Below are positions 1 to 8,514 of a DNA stretch of 59,276 nucleotides, one piece after another. Source of the stretch: Nonomuraea deserti (lineage in GTDB: Bacteria; Actinomycetota; Actinomycetes; Streptosporangiales; Streptosporangiaceae); contig NZ_SMKO01000035.1 of NCBI RefSeq assembly GCF_004348685.1, positions 1 through 59,276 on the forward strand, read 5' to 3'. The notes under the pieces were generated by a model. That model saw only the letters and a program-made list of their open reading frames with translations, was not told where the DNA came from and made no database searches. The position numbers and the translations under genes were made by a program. Every line of letters starts with the position of its first letter. The stretch's first letter is position 1.

Positions 1-102
1 CCACACCCCGTCCCGCCCCGGTGAGACCGCGTAACCGAACCTCCCGGCGCGCGCCATATCTGTGACAAGTGCGGTCGTGGTTCCTGGAGGGCCCGCCGGC
101 CC

Positions 103-471
103 GTGACGAAACTGAGCGCCATGAGATCGACGATGAGAGCACTACTCGCAGGGACGGCGCTGACCTGCTTGACGGGCACGGTCGCGATGAGCCCGGCGCA
201 CGCGGCCACCGGGCGTGTGGAGTCCGACGGAGGTGGCGAGACCTTCAGGTACGCCTACGCCGCGTGCCAGCCCGAGAGGGAGTACGAGCCGTCGCGGAGG
301 ATCGCCACGTTCGACAACCAGCCACTCGACGGCTGCCAGGTGGTCCTGACCAACCAGGCGGGCGAGAGCACGGTGTTGTGCGAGGGCCGGGGAAGGGTGC
401 CGGCCGGATTCCGTAGATCGCCGCAGGTGAGCGTCCAGCCCGGCACTGCCCCGGAGTGTGTTGGGTCGTAG
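103..471 (+). CDS. Small secreted protein, function unknown
   Basis: 122 aa. The N-terminus is a clear Sec signal peptide: basic residues, a hydrophobic run ALLAGTALTCLTGTVAM, then AHA|A near residue 35. The mature part is under 90 aa and has four cysteines (YAACQ, DGCQ, VLCEG, PECVG), so two disulfides are possible. I chose the GTG at 103 because CTGGAGG lies about 12 nt upstream; an ATG at 121 is the alternative and leaves the signal peptide intact. I recognise no family. It lies upstream of the exporter genes in the same direction but about 90 bp apart, so a shared operon is not shown. Confidence 0.55.
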   Translation: MTKLSAMRSTMRALLAGTALTCLTGTVAMSPAHAATGRVESDGGGETFRYAYAACQPEREYEPSRRIATFDNQPLDGCQVVLTNQAGESTVLCEGRGRVPAGFRRSPQVSVQPGTAPECVGS

Positions 472-561
472 CTTTCGGCCAGGCCTTCCCGGCTGAGCTT
501 CCTGCAACCGGTGAAACCCGGTCGAGGGTGCCGTGAAACCGCCGCCGCCGAGAGTGAGGTC

Positions 562-1563
562 ATGAGCATCACAGAACTCGGACGCACCGACGGCGGCCCG
601 GCCCCCGGCGTGGGCACCGATCCGGCCGTACGCACGGAAGGGCTGGTCAAGACGTTCGGCGAGCACCGTGCCGTCGACGGGATCGACCTGAACGTACGCG
701 CCGGTGAGATCTTCGGCGTCCTCGGCCCGAACGGCGCGGGCAAGACCACCACGCTACGGATGCTGGCCACCCTGTTGAAGATCGACGCGGGCCGAGCCGA
801 GATCTTCGGCGTCGACGTGGCTGGCAACCCGCACGTGATCCGCCAGCTGGTCGGCGTCACCGGACAGTACGCGTCGGTCGACGAGAACCTGACGGCCCGC
901 GAGAACCTCTGGCTCTTCAGCCGCCTGCAGGGCATCGCGGCGCCGCGCGCCCGGCGCATCGCCGCCGAGCTGCTGGGCCGATTCGGCCTGGAGGAGGCCG
1001 CCGACAAGGCCATCGCGCAGTTCTCCGGCGGCATGCGCCGGCGCCTCGACCTGGCGGCCAGCCTGATCACCAGGCCACCGCTGATCTTCCTCGACGAGCC
1101 GACCACAGGTCTCGATCCGCGTACGCGCGGCCAGATGTGGGACACCATCCGGGGCCTGGTCGCCCAAGGGTGCACGGTGCTGCTGACCACGCAATATCTG
1201 GACGAGGCCGACCAGCTGGCCGATCGCGTCGCCGTCATCGACCACGGCCGCAAGGTCGCCGAGGGCACTCCCGACGAGCTGAAGACCGCGGTGGGCAACT
1301 CCGCCCTCCAGCTGCTGCTCGCCGATCCGGACGAGGTGCCCGCCGCCGTGGAGGTCGTGCGGCGCGTCCTCGGCTCCGAGCCGGTGCTCAGCCCGGAGCG
1401 GGGCCGCCTCAACGTCGCCCTCGACCAGGCCGACCTGGCCGGCGAGGTACTGATCGCGCTGCGTACCGCCGGGGTGTCGATCTCCTCGGTGAGCGTGGCC
1501 AAGCCCAGCCTGGACGAGGTGTTCCTCGCCCTCACCGGCCATGGAACGGAGGAGGGCCGATGA
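562..1563 (+). CDS. ABC transporter ATP-binding protein, DrrA family (drug export)
   Basis: 333 aa from ATG 562; the frame is open further upstream, but homologues begin close to this methionine. It is a full nucleotide-binding domain: Walker A GPNGAGKTT at residues 55-63, signature FSGGM at about 154-158, Walker B LIFLDEP at about 174-180, plus the DrrA-type C-terminal extension (residues about 240-333). It would energise export by the membrane partner that follows, whose ATG overlaps this stop by 4 bp (ATGA), which implies translational coupling. DrrA-type pairs export antibiotics such as anthracyclines. No biosynthetic genes are visible here, so the substrate is unknown. Confidence 0.93.
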   Translation: MSITELGRTDGGPAPGVGTDPAVRTEGLVKTFGEHRAVDGIDLNVRAGEIFGVLGPNGAGKTTTLRMLATLLKIDAGRAEIFGVDVAGNPHVIRQLVGVTGQYASVDENLTARENLWLFSRLQGIAAPRARRIAAELLGRFGLEEAADKAIAQFSGGMRRRLDLAASLITRPPLIFLDEPTTGLDPRTRGQMWDTIRGLVAQGCTVLLTTQYLDEADQLADRVAVIDHGRKVAEGTPDELKTAVGNSALQLLLADPDEVPAAVEVVRRVLGSEPVLSPERGRLNVALDQADLAGEVLIALRTAGVSISSVSVAKPSLDEVFLALTGHGTEEGR

Positions 1564-2396
1564 CCACCACGATGGCACCCGCCCGCGAGGTGGTCAGGGC
1601 CGCCGACCGCGTGGCGGCCGCCCGGCGGCGCGTCACCGTGGGGGAGACGCTCGGCCAGACCATGACGATGGCGTGGCGGGCGCTCAAGAAGATGCTCCGC
1701 AACCCTGAGCAGTTCTTCGACGTGGCGCTGCAGCCGATCCTGTTCACCGCGATGTTCGCCTTCATCTTCGGCGGCGCCATCTCCGGCGACGTGGAGAGCT
1801 ACCTTCCCCTCATGGTCCCCGGCATCCTCGCCCAGACCGTGCTGACGACGTGCATGGCCACCGGCACGCAACTCCGCGAGGACATGGAGAAGGGCGTCTT
1901 CGACCGGTTCAAGTCGCTGCCGATCGCCAGGATCGCGCCGCTCGCCGGGCCGATGGTGGCCGACCTCCTGCGCTACACGATCGCGGCCACGCTGACGTTC
2001 GGCATGGGCCTGGTGATGGGCTACCGGCCGGGCGGCGGAGCGGGCGGCGTGCTCGCCGCGATCCTGCTGGCGATCTTCACGGGCTGGTCGCTGGCGTGGG
2101 TCTTCACCTGGGTCGGCACGATCGCCAGGAGCGCCCAGGCCGTGCAGGGCATCTCCATGATGATCTTGTTCCCGCTGACCTTCCTGTCGAACGCGTTCGT
2201 CCCCGTCGAGACCCTGCCCGGCTGGCTGGCCGCGTTCGTCCGGGTCAACCCGGTCTCACACCTGGTCACGGCCGCCCGCGACCTCGCCAACGGCGCCCTC
2301 GTCAGCGGAGAGGTGGCCTGGACGCTCCTGGCGTGCCTGATCGTCATCGCGATCTTCGCGCCGCTGTCGGTGCGCAGCTACAAGCGGCACATGTGA
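1560..2396 (+). CDS. ABC-2 type transporter permease, DrrB family
   Basis: 278 aa from the ATG overlapping the previous stop. After a basic cytoplasmic N-terminus of about 50 residues come six hydrophobic segments typical of ABC-2 exporters (for example PILFTAMFAFIFGGAI, AAILLAIFTGWSLAWVF, WTLLACLIVIAIFAPLSV), with the family-typical NPVSHLVTAARDLANG stretch before the last helix. With the preceding ATPase it forms a DrrAB-like efflux pump in the cell membrane. Its last 19 bp overlap the end of the convergent AfsR-like gene, so the two transcripts collide at their 3' ends. Confidence 0.92.
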   Translation: MTTTMAPAREVVRAADRVAAARRRVTVGETLGQTMTMAWRALKKMLRNPEQFFDVALQPILFTAMFAFIFGGAISGDVESYLPLMVPGILAQTVLTTCMATGTQLREDMEKGVFDRFKSLPIARIAPLAGPMVADLLRYTIAATLTFGMGLVMGYRPGGGAGGVLAAILLAIFTGWSLAWVFTWVGTIARSAQAVQGISMMILFPLTFLSNAFVPVETLPGWLAAFVRVNPVSHLVTAARDLANGALVSGEVAWTLLACLIVIAIFAPLSVRSYKRHM

Positions 2397-5300
2397 CCGC
2401 CGCCGTCACGGCCGCAGACCTGTCCGACCTGCCTGCGGGCCTCGTCGAGCAGGTCGGAGCCGCGCCGGCCGCCGTACTCGGCCCGCACGGCGGCGAGCAT
2501 GCCGGGCGCGGCCCGCTCCGCGTGCGGTTCGATCCGCTCGAAGGCCATGCTCGGCATGCTGCTGTTGTACGCGAACCGCTCGGCCAGCACCAGCAACCCG
2601 ATCGCCTCGCGGGGGGCCGTCGCCTCCCGCAGCAGCCCCCAGGCGCCGAGCGAGAACAGCATCGAGCCGCACAGCGGGAAGTCGAGCACGGGGGTGGACA
2701 CGGCCAGCATGTCGTGGCCCCGCACGGCGGTAAACAGCTCGTCGCCGTAGCGGACGTCCTCCGGCTGGGCATGGTACGCGTACGCCGTCAGGGTGACCGA
2801 TTCCGCCATGATCGTCCATGGCGTGATGTCCGCGCGCGTCACCCCGGGCAGCCGCAGGTCGCGCGCCCGCTGGACGGCCCGGCGGTATTCCGCGAGCGCG
2901 GCGGCCGTCTCGCCGCGGGCGAGGGCGAGCTCGGCCGCGCACAACGAGACGAGCGCCGCCCCGCCGAGCACCGCCTCGTTGTCGTTGATCCGGACGATTC
3001 TGGCGAGCTCGGCCTCCGCGGTGCCGAAATCGCCGTCGGCGAGCGCGGAGGTCAGCAGCACCGCGCGGAGCTGGGTCTCGTCGTCGGTGGCGCCGACCCG
3101 GCTCAGCGCCGGGATGGCGGTGCGCGCGTGCCCGACCGCCCGCCGGTGGTCGCCGAGGTGCATGGCCAGGTGAGCCAGCACGGCATGCGTGGTCGCGGCG
3201 ATCCATGGTCCTTCGTCGTCGTGGAGCATCGACAGGGTCTGCTCGGCGGCCTCGGTCGCCCCGGTCAGGTCTCCCGCGTTCTCCAGGACGTGGACGCTCG
3301 CCTGCGCCGCCGCCACGGCCACGTCACGATCGGCGCTCCTGCGCAACTCCTCCAACCGGCGGTGTACGTCGCCGTCGGCGCACGCCAGCACCACCGTGGC
3401 CGTCGCCGCCACGCGGGGATCCGTCGTGTCGCTGGTGGGCAGCGTACGCAGGAGGCCGCGCAGCGGGTCGCTGCGGCGGTCGGTGATGACCATGGTGTTC
3501 ATGAGCGTGATCAGAATGGCGACCCTGGTGGCCTCGACGAGGTCCGGCGGCGGCGTCCAGCCGCTGACCACTTCGGTGATCGCGTCCAGGTGCACGAGGA
3601 TCCTGACGTGGTCGCCGCGGATCGACCACAGCGCGCCGACACCGACCAGCAACTGGACCGCCGTGCCGGGAGCCGGCTCGCCGAGGGCCTGCCTGAGCAG
3701 ATCGGCGAGGTTGCTCTCCTCGGCCCGCAACGCGTCCGCCGCCGCGAACTGCGCCGGGCCGAACAGGGCGGAGGCGTGTTCCTCGGCGTACGCCGTCGCC
3801 CAGGACAGCTGCGCCGCCCGGGCGGGCGCCTCCTCGCCGGTTTCCTCCAGCCGCATCCGCCCGAACTCCCTGACGGTCTCCAGCATCCGGTAGCGCAGGC
3901 CGTACGCCGTCTCGCGGACGCTCAGCATCGACTGCTGGGTCAGCGCGTCCACGGCGCCCAGGGCGTCCTGGCCGAGGACGTGCTCGGCCGCGGCCAGCGT
4001 GAAACCGTCGCCGAACAGCGACAGCCATCGCAACGCCCGCCGTTCCGGCTCGCCCAGCAGGTTCCACGACCAGTCGATGACCGCGAGCAACGTCTGGTGC
4101 CGGTCGGGGGCCGTACGGTTCCCGCCACGCAGCAGGGCGAACCGGTCGGCCAGGCGGCGCGCGATCTCCTCCACCGACATCACCCGTACCTTGGCCGCGG
4201 CCAGCTCGATCGCGAGCGGCAGCCCGTCGAGGCGGGCGACGACCTTCTCGACCACGCCCTCCTCGATCCGCACACCCGGGCGGGCGGCCGTGGCGCGCTG
4301 GCGGAACAGCTCGACCGCGTCGCCCGTGGGCAGCTCGCCGAGGAGGTAGACGCGTTCCGCGGGGATCGACAAGGGGGCGCGCGAGGTGATGAGCACCCGC
4401 AGGTCGCGGGTCGTCACGGTCAGGAACGCCACCAGGTCGGCGACGGCCTCGATCACGTGCTCGCAGTTGTCCAGGATCAGCAGCGCGGGAGCCTGGTCGA
4501 GGTGCTGGGCGATCCGGGCGCGGACGTCGGAGCGCTGCTCGGCGGTCAGGGCACGACGACCGCTGACCGAGTCGCGGACCCCGAGCGCCGAGCCCACCTC
4601 GCCCACCACGCCCTCCGGCGAGGAGACGCCGACGAGCTCGACGAAGTGCGCGACGGGCTGCGCGGCGTTCCTGCCCGCGACGTGAGCCAGCCGCGTCTTG
4701 CCCAGCCCGCCGGGGCCGACGATGGAGACCACCCGATGGGCCTGCAACAGGGCGTGCACCGCGCTGATGTCGTCGTCACGGCCGAGCAGCGAGGAACCGT
4801 CGAACTGGATGCCCGTGCGCACCGGCCGGTCCGCGGCGAGGAGTTCGGCGTGCACGCGGGCGAGCTCGGGCCCTGGCCCGGTACCGAGCCGGGCGGCCAG
4901 GCCCGCGCGATACCGTTCGTAGCGTTCCAGAGCGGCGGCGGCACCGCGTACGGCGGCCTCGCTGCGCAGCAGGCAGGCGAGCAGCTCCTCGTCGTGCGGC
5001 CGGTCGGCCGCGGCCTCCTCCAGCAGCGGCAGCGCGCGCTCGTGAGCGCCGCTCCTGCCCCGCGCGATCGCCGCCACCCGACGCGCCTCGGCCACCTGCG
5101 TCGCCGCGACGTCCTTCAGCTCGGCGAGCGCGCCCACGGCGCCGTCCACGCCGCCCGCCACGAGACCCATGGCCTCCTCCGCGCGGCGGACCGCGAGCGC
5201 CATGTCGTCCTGACCCAGCGCGGCCCGCGCCTGCTCCACCAGCGCGCCGAGCAGCAGCGCGTCCACCTGATCGGCGGCCAGCCCGAGCCGGTAACCGCGC

Positions 5301-5539
5301 TGGACCCGCACCACGACGTCGGCGCGGGTCGCCGCCCTGGTGCGCGAGACGACCACCTGCAGCGCCTTCGTCGGGTTGGCCGGCGCCTCGTCGGGCCACA
5401 ACTCCTCGACCAGGCGCTCGTCACTGGCTCCTGCCCGCCCGTGCAGGGCGAGCACGGCCAGCAGGGTGTGCGCGCGATCACCGACCACGCGCGCACCCCG
5501 CCAGCGGACGCCGTCGAGCAGGATCAGTACGGGGGACAC
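2378..5539 (-). CDS. AfsR/SARP-like transcriptional regulator with NB-ARC-type ATPase
   Basis: 1053 aa, GTG start. Domains in order: OmpR-type winged helix (residues about 5-90, ending VQRGYRL), bacterial transcriptional activation domain (about 95-240), STAND/NB-ARC ATPase with Walker A GPGGLGKT at 275-282 and Walker B LLILDNCEHV, then a long helical TPR-like C-terminal half (about 560-1040). Such proteins are ATP-responsive activators, often of secondary metabolism. It is transcribed divergently from the asparagine synthetase-like gene, with about 100 bp between them, and converges with the exporter pair. Either could be a target; the sequence does not settle this. Confidence 0.9.
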   Translation of the reverse strand: MSPVLILLDGVRWRGARVVGDRAHTLLAVLALHGRAGASDERLVEELWPDEAPANPTKALQVVVSRTRAATRADVVVRVQRGYRLGLAADQVDALLLGALVEQARAALGQDDMALAVRRAEEAMGLVAGGVDGAVGALAELKDVAATQVAEARRVAAIARGRSGAHERALPLLEEAAADRPHDEELLACLLRSEAAVRGAAAALERYERYRAGLAARLGTGPGPELARVHAELLAADRPVRTGIQFDGSSLLGRDDDISAVHALLQAHRVVSIVGPGGLGKTRLAHVAGRNAAQPVAHFVELVGVSSPEGVVGEVGSALGVRDSVSGRRALTAEQRSDVRARIAQHLDQAPALLILDNCEHVIEAVADLVAFLTVTTRDLRVLITSRAPLSIPAERVYLLGELPTGDAVELFRQRATAARPGVRIEEGVVEKVVARLDGLPLAIELAAAKVRVMSVEEIARRLADRFALLRGGNRTAPDRHQTLLAVIDWSWNLLGEPERRALRWLSLFGDGFTLAAAEHVLGQDALGAVDALTQQSMLSVRETAYGLRYRMLETVREFGRMRLEETGEEAPARAAQLSWATAYAEEHASALFGPAQFAAADALRAEESNLADLLRQALGEPAPGTAVQLLVGVGALWSIRGDHVRILVHLDAITEVVSGWTPPPDLVEATRVAILITLMNTMVITDRRSDPLRGLLRTLPTSDTTDPRVAATATVVLACADGDVHRRLEELRRSADRDVAVAAAQASVHVLENAGDLTGATEAAEQTLSMLHDDEGPWIAATTHAVLAHLAMHLGDHRRAVGHARTAIPALSRVGATDDETQLRAVLLTSALADGDFGTAEAELARIVRINDNEAVLGGAALVSLCAAELALARGETAAALAEYRRAVQRARDLRLPGVTRADITPWTIMAESVTLTAYAYHAQPEDVRYGDELFTAVRGHDMLAVSTPVLDFPLCGSMLFSLGAWGLLREATAPREAIGLLVLAERFAYNSSMPSMAFERIEPHAERAAPGMLAAVRAEYGGRRGSDLLDEARRQVGQVCGRDGGGHMCRL

Positions 5540-5638
5540 CCCCTCAGCTTACGGAAGGCGGGGCCGCGGGGAGCTCGTCGCCTTTCCGCCGCGGGATGGT
5601 TTGGCGATGCCCGCCGGCCGGGACTACGTTCGAATGCC

Positions 5639-7171
5639 ATGTGCGGCATTGCGGCTCTCTACAGCGAACCGACCGGAACCGACCCCCTCCATACCCGCGC
5701 CGCGGGCGAGTGGATGCTCTCACGCATCACGCACTGCGGCCCGGACGACAGCGACCACCGGCTCGTCGGCGAGCGCGCGTGGCTCGGGCACACCCGGCTG
5801 TCCATCGTCGACCTCGCAGGAGGAAGGCAGCCGATGGCCGCGCCCGACGGCTGGTCGCTGGTCTGCAACGGGGAGATCTACAACCACACCGACATCCGCA
5901 AGAGCCTCGGGCAGGAGTGGTTCGCCACCGCCTCCGACAGCGAGTCGGCGCTCGTGCTGCTGCGGAGGTGCGGGCCGGACGCGCTGCACCGGCTCCAGGG
6001 GATGTGGGCGCTGTGCGCCGCCGCGCCCGACGGCCGGTTCGTCGCCGCCCGTGACCCGCTCGGCATCAAGCCGCTGTACTGGGCGCGCACCGCGGACGGC
6101 GTGCACTTCGCCTCCGAGCTGCGGGCCTTCCCGCCCGAGGCGCAGGCCGCCGCCGAGGCGTTCCCGCCCGGGTGCTACTGGACGCCCGAGACCGGGCTGG
6201 TGCGTTTCGCCGAGGCCGTACCACCGGGCCGCACGCGGCGGTGGGACGGCGTCCCGGCCGCCGACGCCGAGTCGGCCACCCGCGAGGTGCTGGCCGACTC
6301 GGTCGTCCGGCACCTGATGGCGGACGTGGACGTCGGCGTGTTCCTCTCCGGCGGCCTCGACTCCAGCATCGTCGCGGCCGTCGCCGCCGCCGAGTACGGC
6401 TCGAGGGGCGAACGGCTGAAGACGTTCGCCGTCGGCAGCCCCGGCTCGCCCGACCTGCTGGCGGCCCGCGAGGTGGCGGAGTTCCTCGGCACCGAGCACC
6501 ACGAGACCCTTCTCGACGCCGACCGGGCCATCTCGGTGGTGGACCGGGTGGTGGCCTCGGTGGAGTCGTTCGACGCCAGCCTGATCCGCAGCGCCGTACC
6601 CAACTGGTTCCTGTCCGAGCTGGCTTCCCAGCACGTCAAGGCGGTGCTGACCGGGGAAGGGGCCGACGAGCTGTTCGCCGGCTACGGCTACTACCACCGC
6701 GGCCACGCGGCACCCGGCCGGCTGGAGCTCGAGCTGAAGCGCACCCTCGGCCGGCTGCACGGGCTGAACCTCCAGCGCTGCGACCGCGTCACGATGGCAC
6801 ACGGGCTGGAGGCCCGCGTCCCCTTCCTCGACGCGGACGTCATCGCGCACGCCATGTCCCTGCCGCCCGAGCTCAAGTCGCTGGAGCCCGACGGCATCGA
6901 GAAGGGACACCTGCGCCGCGCTTTCACCGGCTGGCTGCCCGAGCGGCTGCTGTGGCGGCGAAAGGTGCAGTTCGGCACCGGCAGCGGCGCCCAGGACCTG
7001 CTGACGCCGCACTTCGAGGCACGTGTGGGCGACGGCGAACTGGCCGCGGCGGTCCAGGAGTCCGGCACCGAGCTGCGTACCAAGGAGGAACTCGCCTACT
7101 ACCGGATCTTCCGGCAGGCGCTGCCCTCCGTCCGTCCCGAGGCGGTGCTCACCCGCTTCGCCACCGCCTGA
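5639..7171 (+). CDS. Asparagine synthetase (glutamine-hydrolysing), class B type
   Basis: 510 aa. The start is fixed by MCGI: after Met removal, Cys at position 2 becomes the N-terminal nucleophile of the Ntn glutaminase domain (residues 2 to about 190, with LVCNGEIYNH and DPLGIKPLYW). The synthetase domain carries the pyrophosphate loop SGGLDS at 237-242 and TGEGADELFAGYGYY. It should transfer glutamine ammonia to an aspartyl-AMP intermediate or an analogous carboxylate. The length matches the short E. coli/plant AsnB type rather than the long actinobacterial form. It may be housekeeping or a tailoring enzyme; no biosynthetic cluster is evident. Confidence 0.9.
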   Translation: MCGIAALYSEPTGTDPLHTRAAGEWMLSRITHCGPDDSDHRLVGERAWLGHTRLSIVDLAGGRQPMAAPDGWSLVCNGEIYNHTDIRKSLGQEWFATASDSESALVLLRRCGPDALHRLQGMWALCAAAPDGRFVAARDPLGIKPLYWARTADGVHFASELRAFPPEAQAAAEAFPPGCYWTPETGLVRFAEAVPPGRTRRWDGVPAADAESATREVLADSVVRHLMADVDVGVFLSGGLDSSIVAAVAAAEYGSRGERLKTFAVGSPGSPDLLAAREVAEFLGTEHHETLLDADRAISVVDRVVASVESFDASLIRSAVPNWFLSELASQHVKAVLTGEGADELFAGYGYYHRGHAAPGRLELELKRTLGRLHGLNLQRCDRVTMAHGLEARVPFLDADVIAHAMSLPPELKSLEPDGIEKGHLRRAFTGWLPERLLWRRKVQFGTGSGAQDLLTPHFEARVGDGELAAAVQESGTELRTKEELAYYRIFRQALPSVRPEAVLTRFATA

Positions 7172-7193
7172 ACCGCCACGGCGTGGGCGCGGG

Positions 7194-7544
7194 TCAGGGC
7201 GCCTTCACCACCGCGTCGATCTCCACCGGGCTGCCATAGGGCAGCTCGGACACCCCGACGACGGTGCGGGCGGGCCTCGGCTCCGGCCAGAGGTCGAGGA
7301 ACTGCTGGTTGGCCACCTCGCGCAGGGTGATGTCGGTGACGAAGTAGGTCAGCTTCACGACGTCCTCCAGCCGCGCTCCCACCGTGGACATCCGCCGCCG
7401 CATGGTGTCCACCGCCGCGTCCAGCGCCGCCCGGCCGCCGGCCACCACGGTGCCGTCCTCCCGCAGTGGCAGCGAGCCGGAGACGAAGACCAGCCCGCAG
7501 GCGACCGTGGCCGGGCTGTACGGGTGGTGCGGATCAGCGGTCAT
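7194..7544 (-). CDS. RidA family (YjgF/YER057c/UK114) enamine/imine deaminase-like protein
   Basis: 116 residues. Recognisable by HHPYSPATVACGLVFVSGSLPL near the N-terminus, the middle LEDVVKLTYFVTD, and the C-terminal stretch EPRPARTVVGVSELPYGSPVEIDAVV; the arginine in PAR is the family's usual carboxylate-binding residue. RidA proteins hydrolyse reactive enamine/imine intermediates released by PLP-dependent dehydratases. This fits its position as the last gene after such a dehydratase, with an 11-bp overlap and a strong AGGAGG ribosome binding site inside the upstream gene's end. The C-terminus is a little shorter than in E. coli RidA. Confidence 0.9.
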   Translation of the reverse strand: MTADPHHPYSPATVACGLVFVSGSLPLREDGTVVAGGRAALDAAVDTMRRRMSTVGARLEDVVKLTYFVTDITLREVANQQFLDLWPEPRPARTVVGVSELPYGSPVEIDAVVKAP

Positions 7545-8514
7545 GCGGAGCCTCCTGGAGGTCGGGCCGGGTCAGTACGCGCGCGAGCAGTTCGGGATTC
7601 ACCGAACCGCCACTGAGGATGGCCACGTGCTTGCCGGTCGTCTCCCCGGCGAGGTAGGCGGCGAAGGTCACCGCGCCGCTCGGTTCGGCGACGAGCCGGG
7701 CGTCCAGGGCCAGGCGCCGGACGGCGTCCAGGATCTGCTCCTCGCCGACGGTCACGATCTCGTCCAGATGGCGGCGGATCTGCTCCCACGGCACCACGCC
7801 GAGGCCGGTGGTGCGCAGGCCGTCGGCCACGGTCCGGTACGTCCGCTCGGGTTCCCACGCGACGCGCCGGCCCTCGCGCAGGCTCTGCGCCGCATCCGAG
7901 GCCAGGTCCGGCTCCACCCCGATGACCAGGGTCGTCGGCCGCAGCGCCTTGACGGCGGTCGCCACCCCGGCAGCCAGCCCGCCCCCGCTGACCGGCACCA
8001 GCACCACGTCCGCGTCGGGAAGGTCTTCCATGATCTCCAGGCCCACCGTGCCCTGGCCGGCCACGACCGCAGGATCGTCGAACGGCGGCACCGGCAGGTA
8101 GCCGTACTTCTCGGCGAGCACGAACCCATGGGTGTCCCGCTCGCTCGGCGGCACCAGCACGACCTCGGCGCCCAGCGCCCGTACCGCGTCCACCTTGTTC
8201 GCGGGCGCGGTGTCCGGCATCACGATCACCGCGCGGAGCCGGAGCCGCTGCGCCAGCCAGGCCACCGAGCGCGCGTGGTTGCCGCTGGAATGCGCCACCA
8301 CGCCGCGCTCGCGGGCCTCGGGCAGCAACTGCTTGATCTTGTTGTAGGCGCCGCGCAGTTTGAAGGCCGCCGTCGGCTGCAGGGACTCTGGCTTGATCCA
8401 CAGTGGTCGTCCGGGATCCGCCGGGGCGAACGGCACCAGCGGGGTGCGCACTGCCGTGTCGGAAATCCGTTCGGCGGCGGCGCGGATGTCCGCCAGCGTC
8501 ACCGGCCCCGTCAT
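7534..8514 (-). CDS. Threonine/serine dehydratase-like PLP-dependent ammonia-lyase
   Basis: 326 aa. Fold-type II PLP enzyme: the Schiff-base lysine is in AAFKLRGAYN (residue 52), SSGNHA follows, and the phosphate-binding glycine loop is SGGGLAAG. It lacks the C-terminal ACT-like domain of biosynthetic IlvA, so it looks catabolic, deaminating serine, threonine or another hydroxy-amino acid to the keto acid via an enamine. Its ATG overlaps the stop of the upstream deacylase by 4 bp and its end overlaps RidA, so all three should be co-translated. The substrate could be a D- or hydroxy-amino acid released by the deacylase (inference). Confidence 0.9.
   Translation of the reverse strand: MTGPVTLADIRAAAERISDTAVRTPLVPFAPADPGRPLWIKPESLQPTAAFKLRGAYNKIKQLLPEARERGVVAHSSGNHARSVAWLAQRLRLRAVIVMPDTAPANKVDAVRALGAEVVLVPPSERDTHGFVLAEKYGYLPVPPFDDPAVVAGQGTVGLEIMEDLPDADVVLVPVSGGGLAAGVATAVKALRPTTLVIGVEPDLASDAAQSLREGRRVAWEPERTYRTVADGLRTTGLGVVPWEQIRRHLDEIVTVGEEQILDAVRRLALDARLVAEPSGAVTFAAYLAGETTGKHVAILSGGSVNPELLARVLTRPDLQEAPHDR

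Noticed and set aside
1850..5638. Very long open plus-strand frame through the AfsR-like gene into the asparagine synthetase gene
   Set aside because: It is antisense to a gene with clear domains; its translation is Arg/Gly/His/Gln-rich without motifs, the usual high-GC shadow. Only the part from 5639 is coding.
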